Program-made: the position numbers and the translations under genes
Notes under the pieces: generated by a model
Database searches by the model: none
What the model saw: the letters and a program-made list of their open reading frames with translations, nothing else
Told to the model about the DNA's origin: nothing
Assembly (NCBI GenBank): GCA_900539655.1
Contig: UQCR01000014.1
Location: 1-64,000 of the forward strand
Length of the DNA stretch: 64,000 nucleotides
Source: an uncultured Robinsoniella sp.
GTDB lineage: Bacteria > Bacillota > Clostridia > Lachnospirales > Lachnospiraceae
Reading direction: 5' to 3'
In this document: positions 15,381-24,387 of the stretch, piece by piece
Layout of the letters: each line of letters starts with the position of its first letter
Position numbering within the stretch: position 1 is the stretch's first letter

Positions 15381-16904
15381 TCAGGAGTTCTTGCACAGCC
15401 TTATTACATTCCAGGAAGCTTTGTTCAACACTGTCTTTAAAATACCATCTTCCACTCTGCTCTTTTTAGAATGCCCAGGCACTACCCGGTCTTGTAAAGG
15501 ACCGTTGCTGGCTTCTAAATCATCACACTCCAGCACTATGTGCTCCAGTATCCCAAACCCTGTAAAGCTTCTGATATCGCATTCCATAGGAATGCCTTCA
15601 TCCAGGTCGCGGTTTACAGCGAAAATTGTTACCTCTTCTGCTTCCTCGTTATATACGGCCACTGCATCCACATCTGTTACATCGGTATATTCTTTTGTAT
15701 CGTGTTTGGAACTGTCAAATACCGGTTGCAATGCAATTCCTCTTCCATATCTGGACGCATGGAGGTAGGGATAGAATATGGTCTGCTTCCACGCACCACC
15801 GTCTGTCTCTGTCATTATGGGTGCGATGACATTAACCAGCTGGGCCAGGCACGCCATTTTTACCCTGTCTGCATGTTTTATAAAGGTAATCAGCATCAGG
15901 CCTACTAAAAGCGCATCTTCAAACGTATAGACATCTTCCAATAGTGCCGGTGCCTTCTGCCATGGTCGGTTTGCCATGGTATCATTGTCGGATTCGTTGG
16001 AATGGAACCACACGTTCCATTCATCAAAGCTTAAATTAATATTCTTCCTGCCTCTCTTTTTCGCTTTTACAAAATCACAGGTCGCGATAACCGTCCTTAT
16101 AAAGTGATCCATTTCGACGGAGCGTGCCAGAAAATTCCTGGTATCTTTTTCCTGATTGCCAAAATACTGATGGAGAGAAACGTAATCAGCGTAATCATAG
16201 GTATGTTCTAAGGTAGTTGCCTCCCACTGTGGAAATGTAGGCATTCCGGTGTTGGAACTGCCGCAGGATACCAGCTCAATGGAAGGATCAATCAGTTTCA
16301 TTGCTTTTGCCGTTTCCGATGCAATCCGCCCATATTCTTCTGCTGTTTTCGAACCTACCTGCCAGGGACCGTCCATTTCGTTTCCAAGGCACCAGGTTTT
16401 AATTCTATGGGGTTCTTTTACACCGTGTGATATCCTAAGGTCGCTGTATTTCGTTCCGCCCGGATGATTACAATATTCCAACAGGTTACAGGCATCCGCC
16501 ACGCCTCTGGTTCCCAGATTCACTGCCATCATTATTTCTGAATTTACCTCCTTGCACCATCTGGAAAATTCATTTACTCCGATTTCATTGGGCTCCAGGC
16601 TTCTCCATGCCAGTTCCAGGCGTTTAGGCCGCTGATCAACTGGTCCAACACTGTCTTCCCAGTAAAAACTGGATACAAAATTGCCCCCGGGATACCGTAC
16701 AATCGGAACCCTTAGCTCCTTAACAAGTTCCATTACATCCATACGAAAACCGTTTGCATCTGCCGTCTGATGACCGGGCTGATATATTCCCTCGTACACC
16801 GCACGTCCCAGGTGTTCTATAAAGGATCCATAAATCCGGTTATCAATCTTTGAAATCTTAAAATCTCTGTCTATTACCATTTTTGCATACTTTTTACCCG
16901 CCAT
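15381..16904 (-). CDS. GH51 alpha-L-arabinofuranosidase (copy 1)
   Basis: A 507-residue retaining glycosidase releasing terminal L-arabinofuranose from arabinan, arabinoxylan or oligosaccharides. The acid/base Glu176 is in CLGNEMDGPW and the nucleophile Glu295 in LSFDEWNVW. The (beta/alpha)8 barrel is followed by a C-terminal beta domain. No signal peptide, so it acts on imported oligosaccharides. It is the third gene of the GH51-DUF6171-GH51 operon, 15 bases after the DUF6171 stop. It differs strongly from copy 2 (different residues around the acid/base), so the two enzymes probably prefer different linkages. Confidence 0.93.
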   Translation of the reverse strand: MAGKKYAKMVIDRDFKISKIDNRIYGSFIEHLGRAVYEGIYQPGHQTADANGFRMDVMELVKELRVPIVRYPGGNFVSSFYWEDSVGPVDQRPKRLELAWRSLEPNEIGVNEFSRWCKEVNSEIMMAVNLGTRGVADACNLLEYCNHPGGTKYSDLRISHGVKEPHRIKTWCLGNEMDGPWQVGSKTAEEYGRIASETAKAMKLIDPSIELVSCGSSNTGMPTFPQWEATTLEHTYDYADYVSLHQYFGNQEKDTRNFLARSVEMDHFIRTVIATCDFVKAKKRGRKNINLSFDEWNVWFHSNESDNDTMANRPWQKAPALLEDVYTFEDALLVGLMLITFIKHADRVKMACLAQLVNVIAPIMTETDGGAWKQTIFYPYLHASRYGRGIALQPVFDSSKHDTKEYTDVTDVDAVAVYNEEAEEVTIFAVNRDLDEGIPMECDIRSFTGFGILEHIVLECDDLEASNGPLQDRVVPGHSKKSRVEDGILKTVLNKASWNVIRLCKNS

Positions 16905-16919
16905 ATCATTACTCCTTAT

Positions 16920-17180
16920 TTACCATTTTGGTGTGGTATGGGGACAGCCGTTTTTTTCAATGGCTGCTCTCAATTCCACAAAACATCCGCATATTCTGCA
17001 CATTCCATTCATCAGGCTGTCACAGGCTTTGCATTTACCAAGCCGGTCCTGATAGTTTCTTTCATCCGTTTTAATATCCTCATCCAGCCGGCTGATGTAA
17101 TCATAGAGGTTTTGAAAATATGCGCTTTCCTGCATTTCCATCAGGAGGCATTTTTTGCATATCCTCTGGCCCTGCTCCAT
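16920..17180 (-). CDS. DUF6171 cysteine-rich small protein
   Basis: An 86-residue protein I recognise as DUF6171: CKKC near residue 8, a YFQNLYDYISRLDEDIKTDE helix, then CKAC and CRICGC plus a final Cys, an arrangement suited to binding one or two zinc ions. The function is unknown. Its ATG follows directly after the TAG of the upstream GH51 gene, so it is translationally coupled, and GH51 copy 1 starts 15 bases further on. The family is common in Lachnospiraceae and not normally tied to arabinose genes. Confidence 0.75.
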   Translation of the reverse strand: MEQGQRICKKCLLMEMQESAYFQNLYDYISRLDEDIKTDERNYQDRLGKCKACDSLMNGMCRICGCFVELRAAIEKNGCPHTTPKW

Positions 17181-18683
17181 CTATTCCACCTCAATATGTA
17201 CGACACTGCAAGGCGGCATTACAAAGGAAATACCCTGCCCGGTGATCTGAATATCCGAAAAATCCTGCACCTTTACCTTTTCCGGCTCGTCAAAGGTGTT
17301 CATTGCATGCATTTCATTTACCAGAATCTTCCCCGCTGCCTTCTTAATGCTGCGCCCAAAGATCACTGTGTCAACAGGATAGGATTCCCGGATAGACAGG
17401 TTAGTTATAGTAATATGCATTCTGCCGTTTCCATCTTCCGATACTGATTCCGTTAAATTAGGTACCTGATACTCTTCTTCCTCTCCAATCTGTTCTGTAT
17501 CCATATGGCTTTCCAGAAGTACCGCATCCTGATGGCACTGATACATATGGAACACATGGTAGGTAGGTGTCTTTACCATCCGCGGGCCTTCCGTTAAAAT
17601 TACCGACTGCAATACATTTACTAACTGGGCAATATTTGCCATGCGGACGCGTTTGGAATATTTATTGAAAATATTCAGATTAATACCGGCTGCCAGTGCA
17701 TCCCTCATGGTGTTCTGCTGATATAGGAATCCGGGGTTCGTTCCAGGCATGGCTTCAAACCAGGTCCCCCACTCATCTACAATGATTCCGATCTTCTGAT
17801 CCGGGTCATATTGATCCATAATTGCACTGTGGCGTTTGATCAGGGTTTCCATGTACAGGGTTTTGAAAAGCGTCTTATACCATACCTTTTCATCGAAATC
17901 CGTTGCGCTGCCTTTATTCTCCCAGCCATCCGGATGTGTATAATAATGGAGGGAAAGGCCGTCCATAAACCCATGCTGAGCTGGCTGTGAATGACGGAAA
18001 CAGGTTTTTAATACTTCCTGTGTCCACTCATAGTCATCCACATTGGCACCGCAGGCAATCTTGAATATTTTCCGGTCCTGTTTGTAATCTCTGACGTATG
18101 TCTGATATCTTCGGTATTCGTTGGCATAATACTCCGGTGTCATATTTCCTCCGCAGCCCCAGTTTTCATTACCCACACCAAAGAATTCAACATCCCAGGC
18201 TTCTTCCCTGCCATTTTCTTTTCTGAGTTCCGCCATCGGGGAAACTCCGTCAAAAGTCAGATATTCTACCCACTCAGACATTTCACGAACTGATCCGCTT
18301 CCTACATTTCCATTTATATATGCTTCACAACCCAGCTGGCGGCACAGTTCCATAAATTCATGGGTTCCAAAGCTATTGTCTTCTACTACGCCTCCCCAGT
18401 GGGTATTAATCATTTTCTTTCGCTTTTCCTTTGGTCCGATCCCGTCCCGCCAGTGGTATTCATCTGCAAAACATCCTCCTGGCCAGCGCAGGACCGGTAT
18501 CTTCATTTCTTTTAACGCTTCTACCACATCGTTGCGCATTCCGTTGGTATTGGGGATCTGTGAGTCCTCACCCACATAGAGGCCCTCATAAATACATCTT
18601 CCCAGATGTTCTGAAAAATGACCGTAGATTTCTTTATGTATTTTACTTTTTTTATGCTGTGCATCAATGAAAAGTCTTGCCAT
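17181..18683 (-). CDS. GH51 alpha-L-arabinofuranosidase (copy 2)
   Basis: A 500-residue cytoplasmic GH51 enzyme. The acid/base is Glu173 (FGVGNENWGCGG) and the nucleophile Glu304 (IVDEWGTWFE). FSEHLGRCIYEGLYVG and LRWPGGCFADEYHWRDGIG are hallmark GH51 patterns. It is the first gene of the arabinose operon, with GGAGG about 10 bases before the ATG and a promoter at 18893-18921. The divergent ArsR-like regulator probably controls it. Together with copy 1 it would hydrolyse different arabino-oligosaccharides. Confidence 0.93.
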   Translation of the reverse strand: MARLFIDAQHKKSKIHKEIYGHFSEHLGRCIYEGLYVGEDSQIPNTNGMRNDVVEALKEMKIPVLRWPGGCFADEYHWRDGIGPKEKRKKMINTHWGGVVEDNSFGTHEFMELCRQLGCEAYINGNVGSGSVREMSEWVEYLTFDGVSPMAELRKENGREEAWDVEFFGVGNENWGCGGNMTPEYYANEYRRYQTYVRDYKQDRKIFKIACGANVDDYEWTQEVLKTCFRHSQPAQHGFMDGLSLHYYTHPDGWENKGSATDFDEKVWYKTLFKTLYMETLIKRHSAIMDQYDPDQKIGIIVDEWGTWFEAMPGTNPGFLYQQNTMRDALAAGINLNIFNKYSKRVRMANIAQLVNVLQSVILTEGPRMVKTPTYHVFHMYQCHQDAVLLESHMDTEQIGEEEEYQVPNLTESVSEDGNGRMHITITNLSIRESYPVDTVIFGRSIKKAAGKILVNEMHAMNTFDEPEKVKVQDFSDIQITGQGISFVMPPCSVVHIEVE

Positions 18684-18854
18684 TTAATTTTCCTCCAAAA
18701 TTCTCACCTTATTTTATGACACTGCTTCATCAGTTTTACCGCTCCTGCCGGCATAGCATCATCACTGGACCCGGACAGCTCTGTTACAACTTTCTAAGAT
18801 TAAATAATCCAGCCGGCATTTTCTATAATTTTGTCATGATTTTTTATGCATTTT

Positions 18855-18899
18855 GTATAGTTTTATCGGCTATTCTTTTACCTTGTAACTAAACTATAC
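18855..18899. promoter_or_regulatory. Inverted repeat, likely operator of arabinofuranosidase operon
   Basis: Perfect 9-base arms GTATAGTTT (18855-18863) and AAACTATAC (18891-18899) are separated by 27 bases. The right arm overlaps the -10 box and the left lies downstream of the start point, a placement typical of repressor binding, perhaps by the divergent ArsR-like protein. The remaining intergenic sequence (18684-19029) shows nothing else I can name. Confidence 0.55.
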
Positions 18900-18921
18900 A
18901 TTTCTTTCTCCATCTTGTCAA
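18893..18921 (-). promoter_or_regulatory. Sigma-A promoter of GH51-DUF6171-GH51 operon
   Basis: TTGACA (18916-18921) and TATAGT (18893-18898) lie 17 bases apart on the minus strand, about 200 bases before the first GH51 start codon, giving a long leader. Confidence 0.8.
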
Positions 18922-19029
18922 GTTATAATTAAATTATTTTAGTTTATATTAAATATTATTTCACAGATGTAACCAGACGTTCCTTTTCCTCTATTCCTTT
19001 TGACCGCTCTTCACCCATGGGATTTTCTA

Positions 19030-19058
19030 TTGTATTTTTTTCCAATCAGCGATATAAT
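19030..19058 (+). promoter_or_regulatory. Promoter of ArsR-like regulator gene
   Basis: TTGTAT (19030-19035) and TATAAT (19053-19058) with a 17-base spacer lie 43 bases before the ATG; AAAGGA is the ribosome site. Confidence 0.7.
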
Positions 19059-19101
19059 AATTTTCAATACGACAAAAAAGGATTAACGAAAGGAACACCC
19101 T

Positions 19102-20028
19102 ATGCGCTATCTGAAAGACATTGACAGCGGCCTGCCGCTTTTTAAAGCTCTCGGTTCCGATATCCGGATTTCTATTCTGAATCTGCTGCTGGACGAAGGC
19201 CCTATGAATATGAATGAACTCGCAGCACGGGTTAATATCACAAACGGTGCATTGACCAGTCATATCAAGAAGCTGGAGGACTGCGGCCTGGTGAAAATCA
19301 TCAGCGAAGGTGACGGACACGGCAACCAGAAGGTGTGTCAGGCCCATATCGGTCAGATACTTTTTTCTCTGACTCAGGAACCTGTGATCCGAAATGAATC
19401 TACTGCTGAGTTAAAGGTAGGACAATACTCTGATTTTTCCGTTTATCCCACCTGCGGTATTTCCACCAGGACCTCCCTGATCGGCGATGTGGATGATCCC
19501 AGATTCTTTGTCCATCAGCAGCGTTTTGACGCTGATATCCTGTGGCTTGGAAAGGGCTGCGTGGAATATATCCTGCCAAACGTACTGCCTGCTTCACAGC
19601 GGATTGATGAAATTGATATCTCTCTGGAAATTAGTTCGGAAGCCCCGGGCAGTAACAGCATCTGGCCTTCCGATATTCATTTTTATATAAACGGTACTTT
19701 TGTGGGCTATTGGACCAGCCCCGGAGATTATGCAGACCGTCCCGGTCATTTTACCCCCTCCTGGTGGTTCTCTAACTGGAATCAATATGGCCTGTTAAAA
19801 AATCTGGTCATTAATAAAAGCGGTACCTTTATGGATGATCAAAAAATCTCTGATGTCACAATTGATGATTTCGGTTTTACAGACCGGGACATCATCCGGT
19901 TTAAACTGGGGGTTCCGGATACAGCCAGGCATGTTGGCGGTATGACCCTATTTGGCAGTTCCTTTGGGGACTATAATCAGGATATCCGCTTTAAAATCCG
20001 CTATTCGCCCCTAAAAGACGAAGCCTGA
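19102..20028 (+). CDS. ArsR-like regulator with C-terminal ligand domain
   Basis: A 308-residue regulator. Residues 8-80 form an ArsR-type winged helix (LFKALGSDIRISILNLLL, NELAARVNITNGALTSHIKKLE). The remaining 220 residues are beta-rich with many aromatic residues (FYINGTFVGYWTSPGDY, SWWFSNWNQYG, FGDYNQDIRF) and look like a carbohydrate-binding jelly-roll, although I cannot assign a named domain. ArsR proteins are normally about 100 residues, so this is an unusual fusion. Its position divergent from two arabinofuranosidases, with an inverted repeat between them, suggests it senses arabinose or an arabinoside and represses that operon. Confidence 0.75.
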   Translation: MRYLKDIDSGLPLFKALGSDIRISILNLLLDEGPMNMNELAARVNITNGALTSHIKKLEDCGLVKIISEGDGHGNQKVCQAHIGQILFSLTQEPVIRNESTAELKVGQYSDFSVYPTCGISTRTSLIGDVDDPRFFVHQQRFDADILWLGKGCVEYILPNVLPASQRIDEIDISLEISSEAPGSNSIWPSDIHFYINGTFVGYWTSPGDYADRPGHFTPSWWFSNWNQYGLLKNLVINKSGTFMDDQKISDVTIDDFGFTDRDIIRFKLGVPDTARHVGGMTLFGSSFGDYNQDIRFKIRYSPLKDEA

Positions 20029-20059
20029 AGATAGTAAAAGATATATGGATGCACAAAAT

Positions 20060-20086
20060 GGGCGTATTGCATTTAGCAATACGCCC
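20060..20086. terminator. Hairpin between convergent regulator and transglutaminase genes
   Basis: A perfect 11-bp stem GGGCGTATTGC/GCAATACGCCC with a 5-base loop, followed by a T-rich stretch on the plus strand; ends the regulator transcript. Confidence 0.75.
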
Positions 20087-20125
20087 GTTCTCTATTTAAT
20101 ATTCCATTTCCTGATTTCTTAAAGA

Positions 20126-22687
20126 CTATTTTAATATTCTAAGCAGCATATCCCCGGTTCCCACATTGTATCCGCTGGTGGCATATACTCCGTTTAAGCC
20201 GGGGTTTGTCACGATAATAAGCGGCAATTTATCCGGATCAACATACATCCTTCTTCCCAGTGTATTTACATTTTCAGTAAAACTGTCATAATAAATCTGA
20301 ACCCCATTTAAGGATGCCAGCGTTCTGGACAGGGTAGGGTCCTGAAGAGACTTTGCTTCCTTCACAACAAAGATAATCTGTCCGTCAATGTAGTTGAATT
20401 CTTCCTTACGTTCATATAGTTCATTCAAAATATGTTCCGTAGGCTCTTTGCTTTCTTCCATCCATATAATCAGATTCTTTTTATTCTGCATGATTTCTGA
20501 GGCCATAATTTCACTTCCATCTTGGCGATGAAGTACAAAATCACTAATCTCAATATTTTCCAGCATATCCGACAGCTTCGCTTCGCGTTGTGAAAGCTCT
20601 AATTCTTTCTTCTGCCCCTGCTTCAGTGCAAAACAATAAGTCTTTGCAAAAATATTGCCGTTAGGCAGCCGGTTAGAGGTAACCACACGATAAGTGCCTG
20701 CCTCTAGTGGCACGGCCATACCATCTTGCCATACTTCTGCCGCCAGGTTTAAAGTCTGAAAACCGCCATTTTTTAATACTGCAATAGTCCAGTTCTGGAA
20801 GTATACCCATTTTGTGCTTTCCGAGGATACAAGACGCAGCGTGCAATCCTTTCTGGCATTTTCCATGATAGGACAGAATCCATCCTCATGATAATATTCC
20901 ATACCCAGATCAGCCGGGTTTAACCTGGCAGCTATGCCAAGCGTACGGCAGATTGCAACAAAAAGAATTTTCTTTGACTGAAAACTGCCTTTCTTCAGAA
21001 GCAAACAGCCTGCCGGTGATGTAGTCAGGCTTTCGTATTCCCTGTCTTTCTCTTCTCCCACAGATGATGCAATATAATCCCAGATGCGGCGTGGATCAGC
21101 CATAAATTTCTGTTTCTGATCCTCTGTAAAAAATTCCCGGATAAATACACGGTATTTTGTAAGCGGTTCCATGTAAACTCTTGGATTTAAAATATAGCGG
21201 ACAAATATGTCATGAGGAACATTTTTGCCATATATTTTGCTTTCAATTAAATGCTCTTCCAGTACATCACTCTTTAGATCACGGTAATCTTTTTTCGTCA
21301 GAACAAGCAGAAGTTCCTTCCTAAGATCAGCTTCTTTAACAGCCGATAAAAATTTCACTACTTCGTCAAAATTACCTCTGCTCTCTTTTAAAATCTCATC
21401 AATTCCGCTTCCGTATGTTTCGCAGACGGCTTTTGCTTTTTCTTCCTGATAGAAGGATGCTGCCTTTTGCTGCCTGTGAATCGTTGCTTTCCCAAAACGC
21501 ACTTCTCCTCTTTCTTTTTGTTCTTTGAGGGGCTGTCTTGTATTGATTCTGGCATCCTTTGGAGCGATTACATCAAAATCCAGCCACTGTTCCATAACCG
21601 CTGGCATGTATCCGGCTTTGGCATCCGTGAAATGATCTCCTTCCAGTGATGCCTCAAATGAAACCGTACACTCCTGTTCTTTATCCACATCCACAGACAT
21701 CTCAGTAAACAGTCCATCTTTTATCACATGCAAATGGCAGCTTCCAAGTCCCGTACAAAATCCTGCCTGTCCCTTTTCATCTGTTAATATTGAAGCAATA
21801 GGAGCAAACTCTGAATAGTTCAGGATTTCAAATTTCACAAGTGCCCCCGGTACCGGCTTTCCATTACAGTCTGTTACATGTACCGTGAGCTTTTCTGTCA
21901 GGGCATAGCGCTTAAGCTGTCCCAGCACAGTTACCATACCGTCCTTCTGAATTACTTCTTCCTCTGCCAGGATGGAATCAAACCATCTAGAATGAATCAG
22001 CATGGCTCTGGATGAGGCATTGGTAAACCAGCCTTTATCTAATATTTCTTCCGGTTCACAGGCCCCCAGAAAATGCCACTCGCCATCACACCATACTTCA
22101 ACCCATGCATGATTGTCATCACAATGGGACCATTTTGGAGCATAGACCTGGCGTGCAGGAATCCCCACACTTCGAAGAGCACTTGTAGTGAATGTAGATT
22201 CTTCTCCACAGCGTCCGAAGGCACTTTTAAATACGGTCATCGGAGAAACAGTACGGTCATCGGTAGTCTGATATGTAGCTTCTTCGGCACACCAGTAATT
22301 AACCTCCAGAGCCGCTTCCTCCATAGTTTTTCCCTCTACTCGCCCGGACAGCCGGGAATAGAAAAAAGTTCTGCAGGGGGAAATATCTTCTTCGTTGATA
22401 CGATGGTAAACCACGTAATTTAAGAATATATCTTCCGGAATTTTTCCTGCAAATGGTCCCTTTTCCCAGAGCAGAGCACCCTGTTTCCCATAGTCTAAAA
22501 AATCTTCAAAAGAATAATTTCCCAGATCACTAAGGGGCATCGTTACGTATAAATATTTCATCAAAAGTGTCTCCTGCGCGGAGCATTCGTGTAATTTCAC
22601 CTTTATTTTTTCAAATAGTTCGGGATATGCCGATGCTGCATCTGCAAACCCTTTTTCAATCCGTTCTTCACATTTCATTGAAAACAT
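20126..22687 (-). CDS. Transglutaminase-like (cysteine peptidase fold) multidomain protein
   Basis: An 853-residue protein. The transglutaminase-like core has Cys160 (FGRCGEEST), His193 (DDNHAWVEVW) and, where the third member is usually Asp, Glu211 (LGACEPEE). After it, about residues 270-340 resemble a carboxypeptidase-regulatory/Ig-like strand domain (GKPVPGALVKFEIL). The C-terminal half (about 345-853) contains a second region rich in LxxxPAxLG-type patterns that I cannot name. No signal peptide is visible, so it is probably cytoplasmic and may act as a peptidase. The start at 22687 has AAAGGA 8 bases upstream; 15 codons further up have none. It lies downstream of an M17 aminopeptidase. 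Confidence 0.72.
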   Translation of the reverse strand: MFSMKCEERIEKGFADAASAYPELFEKIKVKLHECSAQETLLMKYLYVTMPLSDLGNYSFEDFLDYGKQGALLWEKGPFAGKIPEDIFLNYVVYHRINEEDISPCRTFFYSRLSGRVEGKTMEEAALEVNYWCAEEATYQTTDDRTVSPMTVFKSAFGRCGEESTFTTSALRSVGIPARQVYAPKWSHCDDNHAWVEVWCDGEWHFLGACEPEEILDKGWFTNASSRAMLIHSRWFDSILAEEEVIQKDGMVTVLGQLKRYALTEKLTVHVTDCNGKPVPGALVKFEILNYSEFAPIASILTDEKGQAGFCTGLGSCHLHVIKDGLFTEMSVDVDKEQECTVSFEASLEGDHFTDAKAGYMPAVMEQWLDFDVIAPKDARINTRQPLKEQKERGEVRFGKATIHRQQKAASFYQEEKAKAVCETYGSGIDEILKESRGNFDEVVKFLSAVKEADLRKELLLVLTKKDYRDLKSDVLEEHLIESKIYGKNVPHDIFVRYILNPRVYMEPLTKYRVFIREFFTEDQKQKFMADPRRIWDYIASSVGEEKDREYESLTTSPAGCLLLKKGSFQSKKILFVAICRTLGIAARLNPADLGMEYYHEDGFCPIMENARKDCTLRLVSSESTKWVYFQNWTIAVLKNGGFQTLNLAAEVWQDGMAVPLEAGTYRVVTSNRLPNGNIFAKTYCFALKQGQKKELELSQREAKLSDMLENIEISDFVLHRQDGSEIMASEIMQNKKNLIIWMEESKEPTEHILNELYERKEEFNYIDGQIIFVVKEAKSLQDPTLSRTLASLNGVQIYYDSFTENVNTLGRRMYVDPDKLPLIIVTNPGLNGVYATSGYNVGTGDMLLRILK

Positions 22688-22762
22688 ATTTCTTATCCTT
22701 TCTGTCCAGTCAATTACCCCGCATCTGACCACAGGGCATCCTATTAGTAAGCAATTTAAGGC

Positions 22763-22778
22763 GGGGTATATAACCCCC
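22763..22778 (-). terminator. Weak hairpin after M17 aminopeptidase
   Basis: GGGG and CCCC arms around TATATAA lie between the aminopeptidase stop and the transglutaminase start, with a short T-containing tract on the minus strand. It may be an attenuator rather than a full terminator. Confidence 0.4.
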
Positions 22779-22804
22779 GTATCCTTCGCTGGTTGGCAAG
22801 TATC

Positions 22805-24217
22805 TCACTGGCATAAATAATAGAGCGTGGTGACGCCAGCTCCGGTAGCACCTTTTGACTGATATTCAAAAAGCGGGCTGTCTACCCAGGCTGTACCTGC
22901 GATATCCAGATGAATCCACGGTTTTTCCTTTGCAAATGCTTTTATAAATAATGCTGCCGTAATTGTACCGCAGTGGCTTTCACCCATATTCTTGATATCT
23001 GCGATTTTACTTTCGATCATCCGCTCCTGTTCTTCGTAAACAGGCAGACGCCAGTAGCGTTCGCCAGATAACCGATATGCCTCTTTAAAACTGGCATAAA
23101 GGCTGTCATTATCACAAACCACACCCGCAGTAGAAAATCCAAACATATTTACAACGGCTCCCGTTAGCGTTGCAATATCCAAAACCCTGGTCACGTTTTC
23201 ATTTTTCACTGCATAGGCTACGGCGTCCGCCAGAATCAGGCGTCCTTCTGCATCTGTGTTGCAGATCTCTATCGTCTTTCCGGCATAGGAAGATATTACG
23301 TCACCCGGCACAAGGCTGCCCTGGGCTATGCGGTTTTCACACATTGGAATGAGTCCCACCACATTGGTCTTAACCTTATTTTTGGCAAGCGCCAGAACTG
23401 CACCGGCTACTGCAGCACCTCCTGCCATATCTCCTTTGATGCCAAGCATGGAATTGGATGGCTTTAAGCAATACCCGCCTGTATCACAGGTAACTCCTTT
23501 TCCAACCAGTGCCGTGATTTCATTACTGTCAGGATTAGCCAGATATCGGAATATTAAAAAGCAGGGTTCATTGGAACTGCTCTCGCCCACAGCCAAAAGG
23601 CCTTTCATTCCTATTTCTTTCAATTTCTGATAGTTTACCAATTCGCAGACCGCACCGGTATTCTCCATCTTTTTACTGATTTCTGCTGCAAAATCCAGGG
23701 GCTTAAAATGATTGCCCGGCATATTCACCATATCCCTTGCCCATACAACTGACTCTCCAATATGAATTCCTGCCTTCAGCTCTTTTTTAGCCTCCTCTAA
23801 TCCGGCTTCCGAGATTCCGGTCAGCGTTACCTGCAATTCTTTCTTTTCTTTATCTCCAAAAAAAGGCCCCTCATAATCTCCCAGCAGAATACCCTCTGCT
23901 GCTTCACGAATTGCAATTATTCCCTTTTTTTCTATACAGTCCGCTATATCTATGGAAAACTCACAGATATTGTGCTGCTTCATCTCTTTTACTGCCTTTG
24001 CGGTAACTTCCCTGATTTCCTTACTACCACACTCATTATCACCTAAACCGATCAATAAATCAATCTGTTCATTAGAATTTTTCAAAAAGAAAGTCTGTAG
24101 ATATTCTCCCTGAAAAAGTCTTTTTGCATAATCCGGGCATTCTGTCCTGTCCCATGCTTCTTTACTTATAAATTTTACCGCAAAAGCATCACTGCTTTTT
24201 ACAACTACATCTATCAT
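22805..24217 (-). CDS. M17 leucyl aminopeptidase
   Basis: A 470-residue two-metal aminopeptidase removing N-terminal residues from peptides in the cytoplasm. The signature NTDAEGRLILAD at 320-331 gives metal ligands Asp322 and Glu324 and catalytic Arg326. Lys240 (VGKG), Asp245 (CDTGG) and Asp263 (GDMAGGAAV) complete the site. The N-terminal macro-like domain is shortened, as in many clostridial forms. GAGGTATC precedes the ATG. It is followed by the transglutaminase-like gene 118 bases downstream, possibly on the same transcript. Confidence 0.92.
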   Translation of the reverse strand: MIDVVVKSSDAFAVKFISKEAWDRTECPDYAKRLFQGEYLQTFFLKNSNEQIDLLIGLGDNECGSKEIREVTAKAVKEMKQHNICEFSIDIADCIEKKGIIAIREAAEGILLGDYEGPFFGDKEKKELQVTLTGISEAGLEEAKKELKAGIHIGESVVWARDMVNMPGNHFKPLDFAAEISKKMENTGAVCELVNYQKLKEIGMKGLLAVGESSSNEPCFLIFRYLANPDSNEITALVGKGVTCDTGGYCLKPSNSMLGIKGDMAGGAAVAGAVLALAKNKVKTNVVGLIPMCENRIAQGSLVPGDVISSYAGKTIEICNTDAEGRLILADAVAYAVKNENVTRVLDIATLTGAVVNMFGFSTAGVVCDNDSLYASFKEAYRLSGERYWRLPVYEEQERMIESKIADIKNMGESHCGTITAALFIKAFAKEKPWIHLDIAGTAWVDSPLFEYQSKGATGAGVTTLYYLCQ

Positions 24218-24285
24218 AATGATACCTCATCTGCCTTCCCTCATATTTGTCGGGCATCCCTTTCTATTGTTTTTATGACTTCATA

Positions 24286-24350
24286 AAGAGCAGGATGCCA
24301 GCACAGCATTGCAATGCTGTGCATGGGATTTCTCCCGGCGTCCTGCTCTT
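24286..24350. ncRNA. Three-way-junction RNA structure at end of GHL6 operon
   Basis: A long outer stem (AAGAGCAGGA 24286-24295 with TCCTGCTCTT 24341-24350, extended inward by ATGCC/GGCGT) encloses two hairpins: the perfect 22-base palindrome at 24301-24322 and GGGA/TCCC at 24325-24336. This is a closed cloverleaf-like junction with almost every base paired. It lies 38 bases past the GHL6 stop. The T-tract on the minus strand is short (CTCTTTATG), so it may be a strong terminator, an RNA stability element or a repeat copy. Confidence 0.6.
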
Positions 24351-24387
24351 AGGTGTTGATCACGTCACACTTTGCAAAAGGCATGGA

